Position numbers and translations under genes: made by a program. Positions 12,127-24,005 of a stretch of 64,000 nucleotides of DNA are shown piece after piece (position 1 is the stretch's first letter; each line of letters begins with the position of its first letter). The notes under the pieces were generated by a model that saw only the letters and a list, made by a program, of their open reading frames with translations, searched no databases and was not told the origin of the DNA. Origin of the DNA: Zygaena filipendulae (Eukaryota > Arthropoda > Insecta > Lepidoptera > Zygaenidae). The stretch spans positions 9,826,001 to 9,890,000 of the forward strand of contig OU015650.1 in assembly GCA_907165275.2 (NCBI GenBank). Reading direction: 5' to 3'.

Positions 12127-13803
12127 TATTTTCTTATCGTAAACATTGGATATTTTAGTTTGTGCGACAATTTTACCAGTTTTTACAGCCTCATGTTCTT
12201 CATTAGATCATCCTCCTCATCCTCATCTCTTCAACCTCCAATAGGTACATGGCCAGCCTCAAAAGCTTAAAAACCTTTTGACATATTTTGGCCACGCTGA
12301 CGATCATTAATTATTATATTATTGATGATGACTAGCTGTGCCTCGGGGTTGCACCCGTGATAATTTCGGAGTTCCCGCATGAATCCCGGGATAAAAAGTA
12401 CCCTATGTGCTTCTCTGTACCCCTGACAACGTGCACGTCAAATTTCATCCAAATCCGTTCAGCCGTTTCTGCGTGATTGAGTAAACGTATACGAGGATAA
12501 GAGCTCGAAAGCGCATTTTCATCCGACTTGCTTCAAATTTATCGTCACCTCTAAGCTCCTATGTGTCTTAGCGTTATATTATATATTTATTATTATAAAT
12601 GATATTATAATTATTATATAGCCTATAACCTGTCCAGGAGTATGGACTACAACCGTACCAAGTTTGCTTAAAATCCCTTCACTAGTATTTGACCCATGCG
12701 TGCACATACAGACAGACAGACAGACAAAAAATTTACTGATTGCTTTTTTGGCATCAGTATCGATCACCATTCATCCTCCAATATTAATTTTGAATATATT
12801 ATATTCAATGTACAGAATTGACCTCCACAGTTTTATTATAAGTATATACTTAGATATAGATAGACCGGAACCCATATTTTATAACTTTTATCATACCTAT
12901 TCAAAAATATAATATTATACCTAATTGAGGAGATAGTTTTATTTACATAATTATGAAAACAAAACTATCACTTCAATTATTATCTTCCTTCCGAAAGCAC
13001 GATGACAAGTTTAATAAGTTTCCTCTACTGTCCGCATAGTGTCTCTTTTGTCGATTTAGTGCTGCCACCTATAGTTCGTGCACGTTCCCTATACCAGTGC
13101 AGCAGTGCATGCACATCAGGCACACACGGGAATTTCGGAACGTCTAGTGTGAGTCCGTGTGCACACGATTGGTGTTTTGGAACGCAGCATATTTATCAAA
13201 TTGACAATCTGGCAGTGATTGTTTTGACATTTGACGTTCCGTCCGTTCGAAGATTGTGGCAGTGTTCGGATTTCGGAACCGTACGATAATTATCGTACAC
13301 TTACCTACGATGTACGATAGCTTACGTACGATGTACGATAGCACATAGTTTTCACAGTTTCACACGATAATTTCCATCATGATTGTAGAAGGTACCAATG
13401 AACGAACATGAGAACGATATGAAATGTTCGATTTTCAAACATTTAGCACTTTATACGTAGGTACTATCGTATTATATATTTTTGTGTTGATACATATAGG
13501 GGTATATTTAGGGGTGTTAAAAAAAAAAACATAATAAGCGATTGTTTTTTCCTATACTTATTGATTTTTAATTTACTATAGATCGAGTACCTACTTACGT
13601 TAATATCAATATTACATTACTGTGATTTATTTATTTATGACACAAATACTTAATTAGAATTATGTCTCAGTCATTAATCTCAGTAGGTACCGAGGGTTTT
13701 TTTTTTTTTTTTCATTTTTCAGTCCTTTTACGATAAGCTCGCCTCAGGTTGCCAACACTGATCCCAACCTGCCCAACACTGATTTGTGTTTCAAAGTAGT
13801 CTT
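12127..13803. other. Intergenic with repeats, no gene
   Basis: Contains a reversed Helitron-like piece (listed separately), a GACA microsatellite near 12712-12725 and direct repeats of ACGATGTACGATAG (13308-13342). An inverted copy of the 11681-11715 sequence lies at 13060-13096. No supported coding region. Confidence 0.5.
12332..12490 (-). mobile_element. Helitron-like fragment, minus strand
   Basis: CTAGCTGTGCCTCGGGGTTG begins the reversed 3' end. It is followed by the GGGATAAAAAGTACCCTATG and CCCTGACAACGTGCACG motifs shared with other copies. Confidence 0.65.
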
Positions 13804-13868
13804 TAGACATATGTCTAGTTAATTTGTGGTCCGACGCGACTAGACATATATGTCTAGTTAATTTGTGG
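13804..13868 (+). repeat. Two copies of a palindrome-led motif
   Basis: TAGACATATGTCTA followed by GTTAATTTGTGG occurs at 13804-13829, and a one-step-longer version at 13841-13868. The same motif occurs at 31128-31185 and at the retrotransposon target site. It lies 144-208 bp upstream of the Rab11-FIP start codon. Confidence 0.75.
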
Positions 13869-14011
13869 ACGCGACGACGTAATGAGTCAATCGGAAATTC
13901 TTGAGTCAATTCTTGAATTCTTTTAACTTTTGGTGCTGTAGGTCTTTGTTTGTTGTTACAAAAATATTATAAATCATATCAACGCTATAGTGTATAGTGC
14001 AGTTTGTAAAA

Positions 14012-15439
14012 ATGTGGGATCCAACTCATGTGCAGGTCATTGTGCAGAGAGCCCGTGGACTTTTGATTAAAGGTAAAAACGGTACAAATAACTGTTTCGT
14101 TACCATTTCCTTAGGGAAGGACAAATTCCAAACTTCAGTGAAACACAAAGCTACAGAGGACGTAGAATGGCAAGAAGAATGTGAATTGCGTATACCTAGT
14201 CACGGCAATACTGCAGAGATCGTACTGAAAGTATTCTGCGAAGACTTTGTCAAAGATCATTTACTAGGTCAAATATCAATTCCGTTAAAAGACCTCGATG
14301 TTTATGAACGCCCTAAAAATCGTTGGTATACCCTTCAGGGGAAATCTGGGAAGGAAAATGATAAAAACAGGGGTGAACTAGAAGTCAAAATAGGATTCAC
14401 TGTCAAAGAAGGGAGTTTAACTGACCTCAGTAAAAAAGAGAAACATAGGTTGTCAATGTCCAGCATTGCCCAAAACGTTGGAGGCAGCCTCATGAGCATT
14501 GGTAGTATTGAAAAACGTAAGAGCATAAAAAAATTTGCAAAAAATCTTGGCTCAAAAATGAATTTGACCAAAAAAGATAAGAAAAGTGATACATCTTCCA
14601 TAGGTGGAAGCATAAGTAATCTAAAAGGATCTACACTGTCGACACCTGACTACTCTACTCCTAAAAGGCCATCAGGAGAAGCAGATCCAGGTGTTATTAG
14701 TGAAGACGAAGATGAATTTGCTTTTGATGATTTATCACACAAAAGTTCAGGTAGTTCTTTAAACGTGCACACTTTACCCAGAGGGCATAAATATACTCCG
14801 TCCCCAATTAATGCTTCACTCGAAAACTTAGGTGGCGGTGAGTTTCTAAGGAGATCCACCAGCAGCAATTTAGCTAATTCTGATAAATCAGCACCTCAAA
14901 AACCTATTCGTTTAAGCCTTGCAACATTTACCCCTCCGCAAATAACTACTCAATTGGTTGATAAAAATGATGAATGGTCTCAAAAGCTGTACTCACAGCC
15001 GAAATCCAACAGTCAGACAACAATAGATAGGGAGAAATCATCAAGCCTTGAGAGAAACAAAAAACTTGACAGTCCCAGTTCTTTAAAGGAGAAACCGAGT
15101 CCAAAATTCTTTAAAAAATTTTCAGCTAGCCATAAGCCTAAGAAACTACTGGAGGAGCGCATTATTGTTGGTGAAGAAAACATTGTTGAGGAAGATACCG
15201 TGAACCCATCTTACAATAACATTCCAAAAACTATACTACAACAATTTGAAGGTAAGTCCAAGGAAGACTTGATCGTGATAATTTATAATCTCCAGAAAGA
15301 TGCAGAATTAGAGAAGAAAAAAGTAAAGGATTTGGAAAACTATTTGGATGAATTACTACTTAGAGTGATGGAAACAACTCCAAGAATCTTACAAAACCCA
15401 TACACCAGAAATAATAGCATGCACATCAGGAACAAGTGA
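14012..15439 (+). CDS. Rip11: Rab11 family-interacting protein (Rip11-like), single exon
   Basis: Encodes 475 residues. Residues 1-134 form a C2 domain (MWDPTHVQVIVQRARGLLIK, then LGKDKFQTS and LLGQISIPL). In class I Rab11-FIPs this domain binds phospholipids. A long polar Ser/Lys-rich linker follows. Residues about 415-462 form the FIP-type Rab-binding coiled coil (YNLQKD, LENYLDELLLRVMETTPRIL), the segment that contacts GTP-bound Rab11. The role known for the family is recycling-endosome trafficking. I chose the ATG at 14012 because it sits at the usual C2 start; an in-frame upstream GTG is not credible. The whole CDS is one open frame with no intron. There is no poly-A tract or target duplication next to it, so a recent retrocopy is unlikely. 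A polypyrimidine tract plus CAG at 13692-13721 could be the acceptor of a 5'UTR intron. The domains leave little doubt about identity. Confidence 0.92.
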   Translation: MWDPTHVQVIVQRARGLLIKGKNGTNNCFVTISLGKDKFQTSVKHKATEDVEWQEECELRIPSHGNTAEIVLKVFCEDFVKDHLLGQISIPLKDLDVYERPKNRWYTLQGKSGKENDKNRGELEVKIGFTVKEGSLTDLSKKEKHRLSMSSIAQNVGGSLMSIGSIEKRKSIKKFAKNLGSKMNLTKKDKKSDTSSIGGSISNLKGSTLSTPDYSTPKRPSGEADPGVISEDEDEFAFDDLSHKSSGSSLNVHTLPRGHKYTPSPINASLENLGGGEFLRRSTSSNLANSDKSAPQKPIRLSLATFTPPQITTQLVDKNDEWSQKLYSQPKSNSQTTIDREKSSSLERNKKLDSPSSLKEKPSPKFFKKFSASHKPKKLLEERIIVGEENIVEEDTVNPSYNNIPKTILQQFEGKSKEDLIVIIYNLQKDAELEKKKVKDLENYLDELLLRVMETTPRILQNPYTRNNSMHIRNK

Positions 15440-16460
15440 ATTATTCTCTGTCAATTGACTAAAGACATAATTTTTCCACTGTGTGTATATTGTTTTAACG
15501 GTTTGTGCATGGTCTGTGGATATTTTAACTAAGTATCTATTAAATTTAACGTTGAAAAAGAGACAATTATTTCCATTGAAGTTGCAACACAATCATAGTA
15601 AACTTCACTATATTGTTAATGATGCATGATAGCATCAGCCCATTGTGTGTTATTTTCAAATTTTACAATGAAATATTTTAGTAAACACCAGATATGAATG
15701 AACACAAATTATAAAAATGAAGAGTGTTTCAGGCTTACATTTCTGTCATGTGTACATTAGCTATTCAATACTTTCACCACTGACTGGTGACTCAACATCA
15801 ACAACTGAGCAATCTTGTCTTTGTGCCTTAAGTATTTGATTAAGTCTGTGATAATGAAATTAAGAATTGAGAAAGTGAATATATATTACTTTTTTGTCTT
15901 AAAAACAAAATTTCAGGGTGTTATAAGTTATTAAGTTGAAATTTTAAATCACTTCTAGCAAGACGGTATTTTCGTGCAATAATTTGCTCACCATTTAACT
16001 TCATCCAAGTTTAACTTAGTGCCAAACTGAGTATTTAAAGCTAAGATTAAGCCAATATTTAACGTTGCTAATATTTAAGTAAATTATTATATATTTACTC
16101 ATCAAACATCCAAAACTAAGATCAGTTAACTCTTTATTCTTGGACTGCCACACAATATTTTAGGAATTTATGTATATGTACCTACTATATTTTACAGGAG
16201 TATAACACTATTGTTTCTTTTCTTTTTTAATTTTCAATGGTTATGCAAAGCACCAATTACTTTTTTTTAATAATTTAAACTATTCAATACCACTTTAATA
16301 ACTTAGAAATATACAAAAGTAATTTTATTGGGATTTAAAAAAATAGATGTTACTTCATTTTAGTGTTGATTCTTAAAAGTTTGTAAAAAGTAACTTGCTT
16401 ACATCATATTCATTTGAAAAATAATATTCGTTATTCTAATAAGATCAGAAAAAATAATAA
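15440..16460. other. 3' flank of Rab11-FIP gene
   Basis: AT-rich, non-coding, probably including the 3'UTR. No canonical AATAAA close to the stop was noted, and no gene is recognised. Confidence 0.5.
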
Positions 16461-16883
16461 GGCGCCGACCCCACTGCACGCGGTCTTGCGGTCAGAGTTC
16501 CGAGTTCCGAGTTCTGCGTTCACACTTGCGCACACTGCGGGCGGTCTAGTAAAATTTTCTCAACACATCTCTTGGGCAATTTCTGCCGCAGCATTTGCCT
16601 TTTTTTGACGATTTTTGTAGTCCTTGTCGCTCAAATCATAAAGAAAAGGTCTGTTTTTCACAAAGACGATACGATGTCCGACGATATCGAACATTTTATG
16701 TAGGTATAAAATAAGATTGTTTTTGCCAAAAATTTAACTCCGACAGAACGCGCGTTCACTTTGACCGTCGCGGTCTGTATGTGTAGGATTCTAAGCCACC
16801 ACATAGGTTACAGTGAACGCGGAACGCGGAGCGACAGAACTCGGAACTCTGACTGCTAAACCGCGCGCAGTGGGGTCGGCGCC
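16461..16883. mobile_element. MITE, PIF/Harbinger-like, TAA target duplication
   Basis: Inverted ends of about 60 bp start GGCGCCGACCCCACTGC (left, 16461) and pair with GCAGTGGGGTCGGCGCC (right, ending 16883). TAA flanks both sides (16458-16460, 16884-16886). The three-base TWA duplication and G-rich ends fit PIF/Harbinger MITEs. No transposase. Confidence 0.8.
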
Positions 16884-17314
16884 TAACAGGTATTTCTGCA
16901 CTCCTTATTGCAAACACAGTACTTGCAGAATGGCGTGGCGGTTTGGAGATAAAGGCGATTTAAATATATTTCTTGATAATTATCTAATCAAGAAATCTCA
17001 CATATATAAATTTGAAGAAACTTGTAGATTATCTCCTATTGATGTTCTCCTGTTTTTGCAAAAGAGTGAAAATCACAAAAATTTCCATTACTGCAAGTAA
17101 AATTAATTAGCAGGGCAGATTTTCATATTAAAAAAAAATTCTATTATTATTAATAATATCTTAAATATTTATTGAGTATTTTTATCAAAATTTTATTTCC
17201 ATGTAGGTACCTACTCATTTTTACTATATGTATAGGTATGTATAACAATGTTGTTAATTCATCCTTGCACACATTCAAAAATAATTTTATAGCTTTCGCA
17301 TATACCTACACAAT

Positions 17315-17340
17315 ATGTCCATATGTTATTTATAATATGT

Positions 17341-17414
<74 letters not shown>

Positions 17415-17468
17415 ATATGGATATACATATACATACATATGGACATATTATAAATAACATATGGACAT
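17315..17468. repeat. Perfect 32-bp inverted repeat around an AT microsatellite
   Basis: The left arm (17315-17346), beginning ATGTCCATATGTTATTTATA, is exactly the reverse complement of the right arm (17437-17468). Between them is a run of about 33 AT units (from 17345) and a short GGATAT-rich piece. The whole would fold as one long hairpin. Confidence 0.85.
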
Positions 17469-18820
17469 TATTGTAGGTACATTACATATTATGTAACATA
17501 CATGTATTAATTATGTGCTATGTTCATTTACAACTTTTGCAAGGGTTATAATATAAATAAACAATGCACACAAAATGACATCATAATCGCGATATTCGTG
17601 ATCTTTGAAAGTCAAATTTTTCAATACAACTCTATCTACAATTTTTGCTTCCGTTTTTTTGTCAACGTGACGCAGCGCCGCTCCTAGCCACCGACGCGCC
17701 CGTGCGCGTACTAAATCCAGGCAAACAAAAATAAAAATGTTTGTAATAAAAGATCACAAAAATGTTTATTTGTCGAACGATAAGTAATAGTATAGGTAAC
17801 TGCGATAATGCTAGATTCAAATTTCTTTTTCGACGATTCACGCATTTTTTCAAAAGGTTCGGTGATAATATGTAATTATTATTTATTATACTCTATGAGG
17901 TATGCATTGACTCGTCTCATAGAGATCTTTAATGAATTTCGTTACTTGGGCATGGGCAGTGAAGTATTACGAAAGGATAGTCACTACTGTAGCTTAATTG
18001 AAAAACTAAGTAGGTATCGATAAAGCTTTTTAGCGCACGAGTGGCGTGATATTGTTAACCCTTACACCGACATGTTTTCTTAGCCTTAACTTACCTCCAG
18101 CACCTTGATTTTTTGGTTGTGCTTGTCACTAGTCCTAATTTTTTACGAGCAACTCAACCCGTGGCCTTTTTAGACCACTTCAATGGCGTAATGGTTTCGA
18201 AAGTATAGGAGCTAAAATGTAGTGAGATCGGGTCCAAATTGTTACAGTATAAGAATAATTCATCGTCGTACATATATTTATTCCAGAACAATATGAGTAT
18301 TCTTGCTGATCTTAAAAGTTTTAAATGTGGCATAATTATAATAGACATAAGAACTTGTCCTACCTGTGCGCTTAAATTAACCATATTTCTAATGATCAAA
18401 AAATTAAAAGGCAACCGGACCACGTAAAATACATATTTTTCAAACCGTACTCGTCTTTTTTTTTGTTTTATAACGGAAAATATTATTTTTCTGTAGTCCA
18501 GTTGACCTGAGTTGACCGGACAGCTGAACAGTACCACGGGCAGAGTCAAAATATTGTTAATTACCTATTGATAATAGGTACCTAAATGTTTATCTTTCAA
18601 TCACTTCCAATTTAACCGATAATGATTATTTGATTGAATTATTTGATAGGTAACTAAGTATGTATAAGTATAATTTTTTTATAGTTATAGTTATTTAATA
18701 TATTTTTTGATAACTATGTAGGTATGCTCGTAAATAAGATGATTAGTGTTATAGTATTCCAACTCCATCCAAAACAGTTAGAATATACATAAATATTATT
18801 ATCCTAATTTAACCATTGTA
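17469..18820. other. Intergenic, no gene recognised
   Basis: The longest open frame is a 131-codon minus-strand one (18154-18549). It has no recognised domain and is not called as a gene. Confidence 0.5.
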
Positions 18821-19017
18821 TCCTTTCTATTATAAATGCGAAAGTGAGGTTGTTTGTTTGTTTGTTACGCTTTCACGACTCAACGGCTCAACCGATCATC
18901 ATGAAATCTTGCCTACACGTTGTCAGGCATACAGAGAAGGACATAGGGTATTTGAAGTCCCGGAATTCCCGCGGGAACTCCAAAATTTATGCAGGTGAAA
19001 CCGCGGGGAACAGCTAG
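18821..19017 (+). mobile_element. Helitron-like element, complete ends
   Basis: TCCTTTCTATTATAAATGCG at the 5' end after A, a GTTT microsatellite, TTACGCTTTCACG and GATCATCATGAAATCTTG. It ends GCAGGTGAAACCGCGGGG and CTAG (19014-19017) before T. Confidence 0.8.
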
Positions 19018-19169
19018 TGTTGAATATATTTTTTCTAGCAAAGATCAAGCCCAAACTATAGGAATGTTTACATAACTTGGACGTAAGTACAAAACTAACA
19101 GACCTTCACGCTGTAGTGCCCATTGTGTAATTCATAGACTTAATAAAGATCACTCACTCACTCTCAAAG

Positions 19170-19420
19170 AGTTTTTGTATCTATTTGGTTATCAACCCAA
19201 TGGATGCCTCTTCCGGTTCGTGGTCGCCACTTAAGAACTTTCTTGCTCCATCGTTCATCACTTCTTCGGGCGATGTGCCCCGCCCACTTACCCTTAAGGT
19301 TTGCTATTCTTCTGGCTATGCCGGTCGTCTGCGGATTTCCTCTTTGATTGATTCGGTCCCTCAGCGAATGATTTGAGTGTTTGTGTGACGTTAATATCCA
19401 GTATCCATTGGGTAAAACGA
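19170..19420 (-). pseudogene. RTE-type LINE reverse transcriptase C-terminal fragment
   Basis: On the minus strand the frame (about 19376 down to 19175) includes IARRIANLKGKWAGHIARRS, then ERWSKKVLKWRPRTGR. This is the C-terminal motif block of RTE-clade non-LTR retrotransposon polyproteins. It is severely truncated at both ends. Confidence 0.65.
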
Positions 19421-20395
19421 AGACTTAGGTATAGTCTATCTGTAAAGAGAATCTCTGTGTCGGTAGGTACCATAAGAAAAAAATAATCCCTAGGGTAGGT
19501 ACACTAAAAAGCGAAAAATAAAAATAAATATATATAATTTAAAAAATATTCATATTCATATTCATTTATTTTATAATTTTCATTACACGTCATTAATAAT
19601 TAATACAATACAAATGAAGTAGATATATATCTACACCTTGATTATATTTCAAAATTATATATATAAATTATAAATTAAATTATAAATTTAAAAAAGAAAT
19701 AATAAATATAAATAAATCAAATGTCAGAACTCAGAGTATAGTGGTTTTTTTTGATAAAAACTCCTCAATATATATAAATAAATAATTATAATTTTATTAT
19801 GGTATGTGCTACCTAATAATCGATTTGAAGTCTATACCAAGCTCGCTCGTGTCTGTGAGCTTGGGTTATTTTCACGCTCACACGCGCTGAGGAAATTCCA
19901 ATGTAGCGTGATCGGACTTAGTCTATTTATCCACTGCCACTACCTATTTGGCTTGGCACCGACTTCGAACCGATCGTACGTAATAATATTATTGATATGC
20001 CACCTAATAAGCACATATATACCTACCGATATTATGTCTAAAAATTATTAGTCTTTTTTAGCAATAAATACCTAATTTAGAAACCTATACAAATGTGCAA
20101 TAATTGCAAATTCTAAAACAAATGTACACGCTAGATTAGATTGCGTTCTTTTATTAAAATAAGTTTTAGAATTATTTATAAATAGAGGAATCTTCGATAA
20201 TTTTCATTAAAACTATGTGTGTCATAAAGTGTCCTCAACAATAAGTTAGTAGATTATTTTTAGCCTTAGATACTTACTGCCTATAGGTGTTTGTAAAAAC
20301 TGCAGTGTATGTAAGTACTTGTGCAATGTGCATTATGTACAATATACACATTCATCTGTATTTGGTCAAAAAACTCCGTAACTTAGTATTAGCCC
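19421..20395. other. Intergenic, very AT-rich, no gene
   Basis: Dominated by ATAAAT-type low-complexity sequence (19520-19800). No coding signal seen. Confidence 0.5.
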
Positions 20396-20605
20396 TAGCG
20401 TGCACTGGCGGCCAAGCCGCAGCGGCCAACGGAATACATTGCATTGTATTAGCGCGCGTGCACTTGGCCGCTGCGGCCAACGAGATCATTGCGACTATGT
20501 CCTACGGCCCGTTGTCCGCCGCGGCCACTGCTGGGATTCGAAAGATTCATAGTTGCTAGTTGCACGCCAGTGTGCGCGCACTGGCCGTGGCAGACGTATG
20601 ACTTG
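20396..20605. repeat. GC-rich palindromic cluster
   Basis: CCGCAGCGGCCAA (20418-20430) and TTGGCCGCTGCGG (20464-20476) form an inverted pair, and further GGCCGC repeats follow. The block stands out sharply from its AT-rich surroundings. It is probably part of a MITE; the limits are approximate. Confidence 0.5.
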
Positions 20606-20865
20606 TTTACAGAGATTGCGAGATCGAGACTAGAAAGGCGTTATGGGAGTTAGGGACATGTCGTGTGAAGACTGTTCAAACCGAGACATAACAAGATCAC
20701 AGGAATATTTGCTGATGGATGAATCCAGAAACTTTTCTTCTTGTTGTTTCACTTCTTACTTGCAAGATAAACCATCACAGCTATTTCCTCGATGTCCATT
20801 TCGAAGCACTCTGTGATCGAAACTGACGATTCTGGCCGCAGTCTTGGAGGCATGCTAGGTCGCGA

Positions 20866-20921
20866 CACTTGCGGGCTGCGGCCAGGTCGCAATGTTGGCC
20901 GCTGCGACCTGGCCGCAAGTG
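20866..20921. repeat. GC-rich hairpin
   Basis: CACTTGCGG...GGCCAGGTCGCA pairs with TGCGACCTGGCCGCAAGTG around a GGCCGC core. It shares the GGCCGC/GCGGCC vocabulary of the 20396-20605 block. Confidence 0.6.
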
Positions 20922-21779
20922 CCTTGAAGTTGATTATTAAAAATTTTATAAATTATGATAAGTCGTCAAATTAGAATAATAGGTATGAAAATGAATATTA
21001 AATAAGTTATTTTGTCAAGCTAAACGAATCTTAAGTAACTTAGTTATGGTCATCATCATAACGAACACCAGGCTTCCCCCGGTGATCTTCATAACGACAG
21101 AGGTAGTAGGCGACAAGTATAGGTACTCACTACTCACATTGGTCCATGGTACTCACGCAAATACTAAACCGCACCAATCCCTCCTTGATAAGGGTCTCCC
21201 CACATATATCGGTACTAGTAAAATCGCAAAAAGCCGATTAACTGGCGGCTTGCACCAAACTACAATATTGATTTATTAAAAAAAAAAACACTCGAATCAA
21301 GTGTAATTAGGCTTAGGTATATTGTAATTCGATACTTAATAATTAATTATTGAAATGTTATATTTAAGCCATGTAATATTATTATTTTTTTGATACAAGA
21401 AAAACCTTTTCATTTAGATAAATCGAACTTTATGAAAATAGTGTTACGCTACTACTAAATAATAATATAAATAATTGCTGCTGTGTCAGAAATACATCTT
21501 TCGTGGTATAACACCGATACATATTGAAAATCCATCTTTCGTGTTTTTAAACCCTTGGTTTTAATTTAATGTTTAATATGAATAGGAATTAATTTAACAA
21601 AATGAGCTCTAATTGATATAAATAGGTAGGTGTATCCGTGATTTGGTTGAAAAAAATACATCTACACGTGCATACATCTAGTCGTATAAATACAAGCCTT
21701 GATGGTGCACCGCATAGATGGGACTCGTATGTAATCAATGCCAGATTTGCCGGCCGCTGCAGTAGGTAATGTGCTATAG
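20922..21779. other. Intergenic, no gene recognised
   Basis: Open frames at 21046-21279 and 21589-21810 have no recognisable domain. Confidence 0.45.
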
Positions 21780-21891
21780 CAGCGTTTCTCAATTGATAAC
21801 GCGACCCCACAGGGTTAGGAAATTTGAATACCGTGCCACAGGACTTTGTGACTACATGTGAAGATCCAAGTAATCTTTTTTTTAAACCTTA

Positions 21892-21960
21892 CTAGCTGTC
21901 CCCTGCGGCTTCAGCTGCAGTTCCCGCGGGAATTACGGGACAAAGATATTAAGGTTCATA
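21892..21960 (-). mobile_element. Helitron-like 3'-end fragment, minus strand
   Basis: CTAGCTGTCCCCTGCGGC and AGTTCCCGCGGGAATTACGG. Only the 3' end remains. Confidence 0.6.
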
Positions 21961-22393
21961 TGTAAACATATAACCGCATGAAAATGTTCAGTGGTTTTTG
22001 GGTTTATTGCGAACAGCAGGGCGATTATGTAACTTTTTTTGCCATCATATTTCAGTTTCAATCAAAAAAATAGCGATTTTGTGATTAATTCAATCAGACT
22101 TTAGACAGCTTTAAGTGCTTCAACTTTTGAAGTAAGTAAGTTCAGGCAGAGTGTGCGTTGCACACGGACGCAGCGGTCCTATAGGGGACGCCGAGCGCCG
22201 CTTGCTACAGAGCCGCACTCGGCGCGCGCGTTAGTCGGACGCGGCTCTTTCAATGACCAACGTAAAAAGAGCTCCGCTTTGCATACATTTTGTATAGCAT
22301 CTGAAGCTCTTATATTTACTTACTAGGGGGCGCTAGGGTAATGTTTGCACGCGGGCAGCAAGCGCTACATAGGTTAGAGACGCCTCTGATTAA

Positions 22394-22628
22394 CGGCCGC
22401 ACTCAGAGTCGACTAATGATTACTTAGTTAAGTAAAGATTTTTAAAACAAAACTGCTGCAATCAGAGACGTTCAGTAAATTAATATTAATTGGCATTTAA
22501 TGAGATGTAACTTAATTAGTTAAATGCCAATTAACATTAATTTATTAAACTTGTCTGATTGCGGCAGTTTTGTTTTAAAAATCTATACTTAACTAAGTAA
22601 TCATTAAAGTCGACTCTGAGTGCGGCGG
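22394..22628. mobile_element. Fully palindromic MITE, TAA target duplication
   Basis: Nearly the whole 235 bp folds back on itself. GCCGCACTCAGAGTCGACT at the left pairs with AGTCGACTCTGAGTGCGGC at the right, and AAAACAAAACTGC pairs with GCAGTTTTGTTTT further in. TAA lies outside both ends (22391-22393, 22629-22631). A related fragment occurs at 58148-58220. Confidence 0.8.
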
Positions 22629-22631
22629 TAA

Positions 22632-23999
22632 GTTCATTAAATTTGTTGTTTGCTAGATACTGTAGGTGTCAAAACGTGCATATTATAATCGCAAAACCGC
22701 CGTGTTTTTGATGGCAACCGAAAAATTATAAAAACAAAAGTTACATAATACTTAGCCCCTCAGACTTTGTTTTATAATAAGTAGGTAGTGATAATAATTA
22801 AAAAATCTTCAAGTGACTCGAGAATAACAGCTGTGCTAGGTAGATAAGAAAAGTTTAAGAAACGCTGCATAAAGTTGGAACAGGTTGTAAAATTCTCATA
22901 TAAGAGATAGGAGGTAGATAATTTATTATTTTGGTTATTGTGTGATTCTATTTATTATTAGTTTAATAATTATTTCACTATTTTAAGTATTTTATAATAC
23001 CTAAATAGATTTGTGTTTATACTAATAGTAGGTAGGTAAGTATCAAGGTATCAATATTAATATTTTATATTTACTTTGGGTTAATTCATACCTTAAAGAG
23101 AAAGTTATGTTTATGTAAAACCGTTTAAACTTTTGTTATGACTTTACAATAATAATGTAGTTTAATCGGTGTCTTCTGTTATATGAAAGCGTTATTATAA
23201 ATTTTACATTTCTTTGTAATGTTTGTTAAAAATTTTAAATGATATAAAACTATTTATGCATATTGTAAAATTGGTGTTATAGATATTTATTTCTCTTCTG
23301 TATGTTTATGTGTTGTATCCAAACACGCATCACGCAAAAACTATGTTAGACGGATTTTAATGAAAATAAGCATGTAGGTTCCTACCTGGGTAGCTTGTGT
23401 CAAGTTGTGTCCTCAAACAAAATTAAGAATTAGTAGGTAGGTAGGTACCTAATTGTTTTTTTTAATCCTTTCTTTAAACCAGAGATTTCTACTTTTGATT
23501 GGGTAGCTGTAAGTACCGAAATTATCGCGGGTGTAACCAACCGCTGATAACTGCCGTTTTAATAATAAACGTCATTATACATTATATAAAGTTCTAGCAG
23601 TGTTTATACTTCGCAACATCTTTCGTTTCGTTTTTTGGAAAATGCTTAACGCATATTTTACATAACATTTTTTAAATATTTAACCTGACCTCGTTATTAG
23701 CCTTGCCTAATATTGTTATGCAACATTAGATAGAGAAGCAGTACCCACCGTAAATTCGTTTACGCTGCGCTGGTTGGTTTTAAGCGATATATTATGTCTT
23801 CAAGTTCTCTGATAGTCGATTAGTCCAAATCAGCGCAAATTAGAACTGCTAAAACAATGTGTTCGGCAACTGTGTTACCTGCAGAATAAAGAACTGCCTA
23901 GTACCTACCTATATATCGCATTTAAGTCAAGTTGGTAGGTACCTACCTATATTCAACAGGCCTCAAGTGTCAGAGTCCCAGCAAATAGACTCGATGTGC
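22632..23999. other. Intergenic, no gene recognised
   Basis: AT-rich. A short degraded Helitron tail (TTATCGCGGGTGTAACC, about 23523) is visible. No coding region supported. Confidence 0.5.
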
Positions 24000-24005
24000 G
24001 TTAGA

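Larger units (their letters stand above)
21780..22867. mobile_element. hAT-like element remnant with nested insertions
   Basis: The left end CAGCGTTTCTCAATT and the right end TTTAAGAAACGCTG are inverted matches of the hAT type (CAGNG...CNCTG). The 1.1-kb interior holds a Helitron fragment and a 235-bp MITE. The 8-bp flanks do not match, so either the duplication has decayed or the pairing is partly chance. Confidence 0.5.

Noticed and set aside
17172..17453. 93-codon frame with a Tyr-Ile repeat
   Set aside because: Produced by the AT microsatellite.
18154..18549. 131-codon minus-strand open frame
   Set aside because: No recognisable domain, composition like the AT-rich surroundings, and no splice context; length alone is not enough.
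23400..23460. Frequent TAGGTA/TACCTA words as telomere-like repeats
   Set aside because: They are scattered across the window, not in arrays, and differ from the insect TTAGG telomere repeat.
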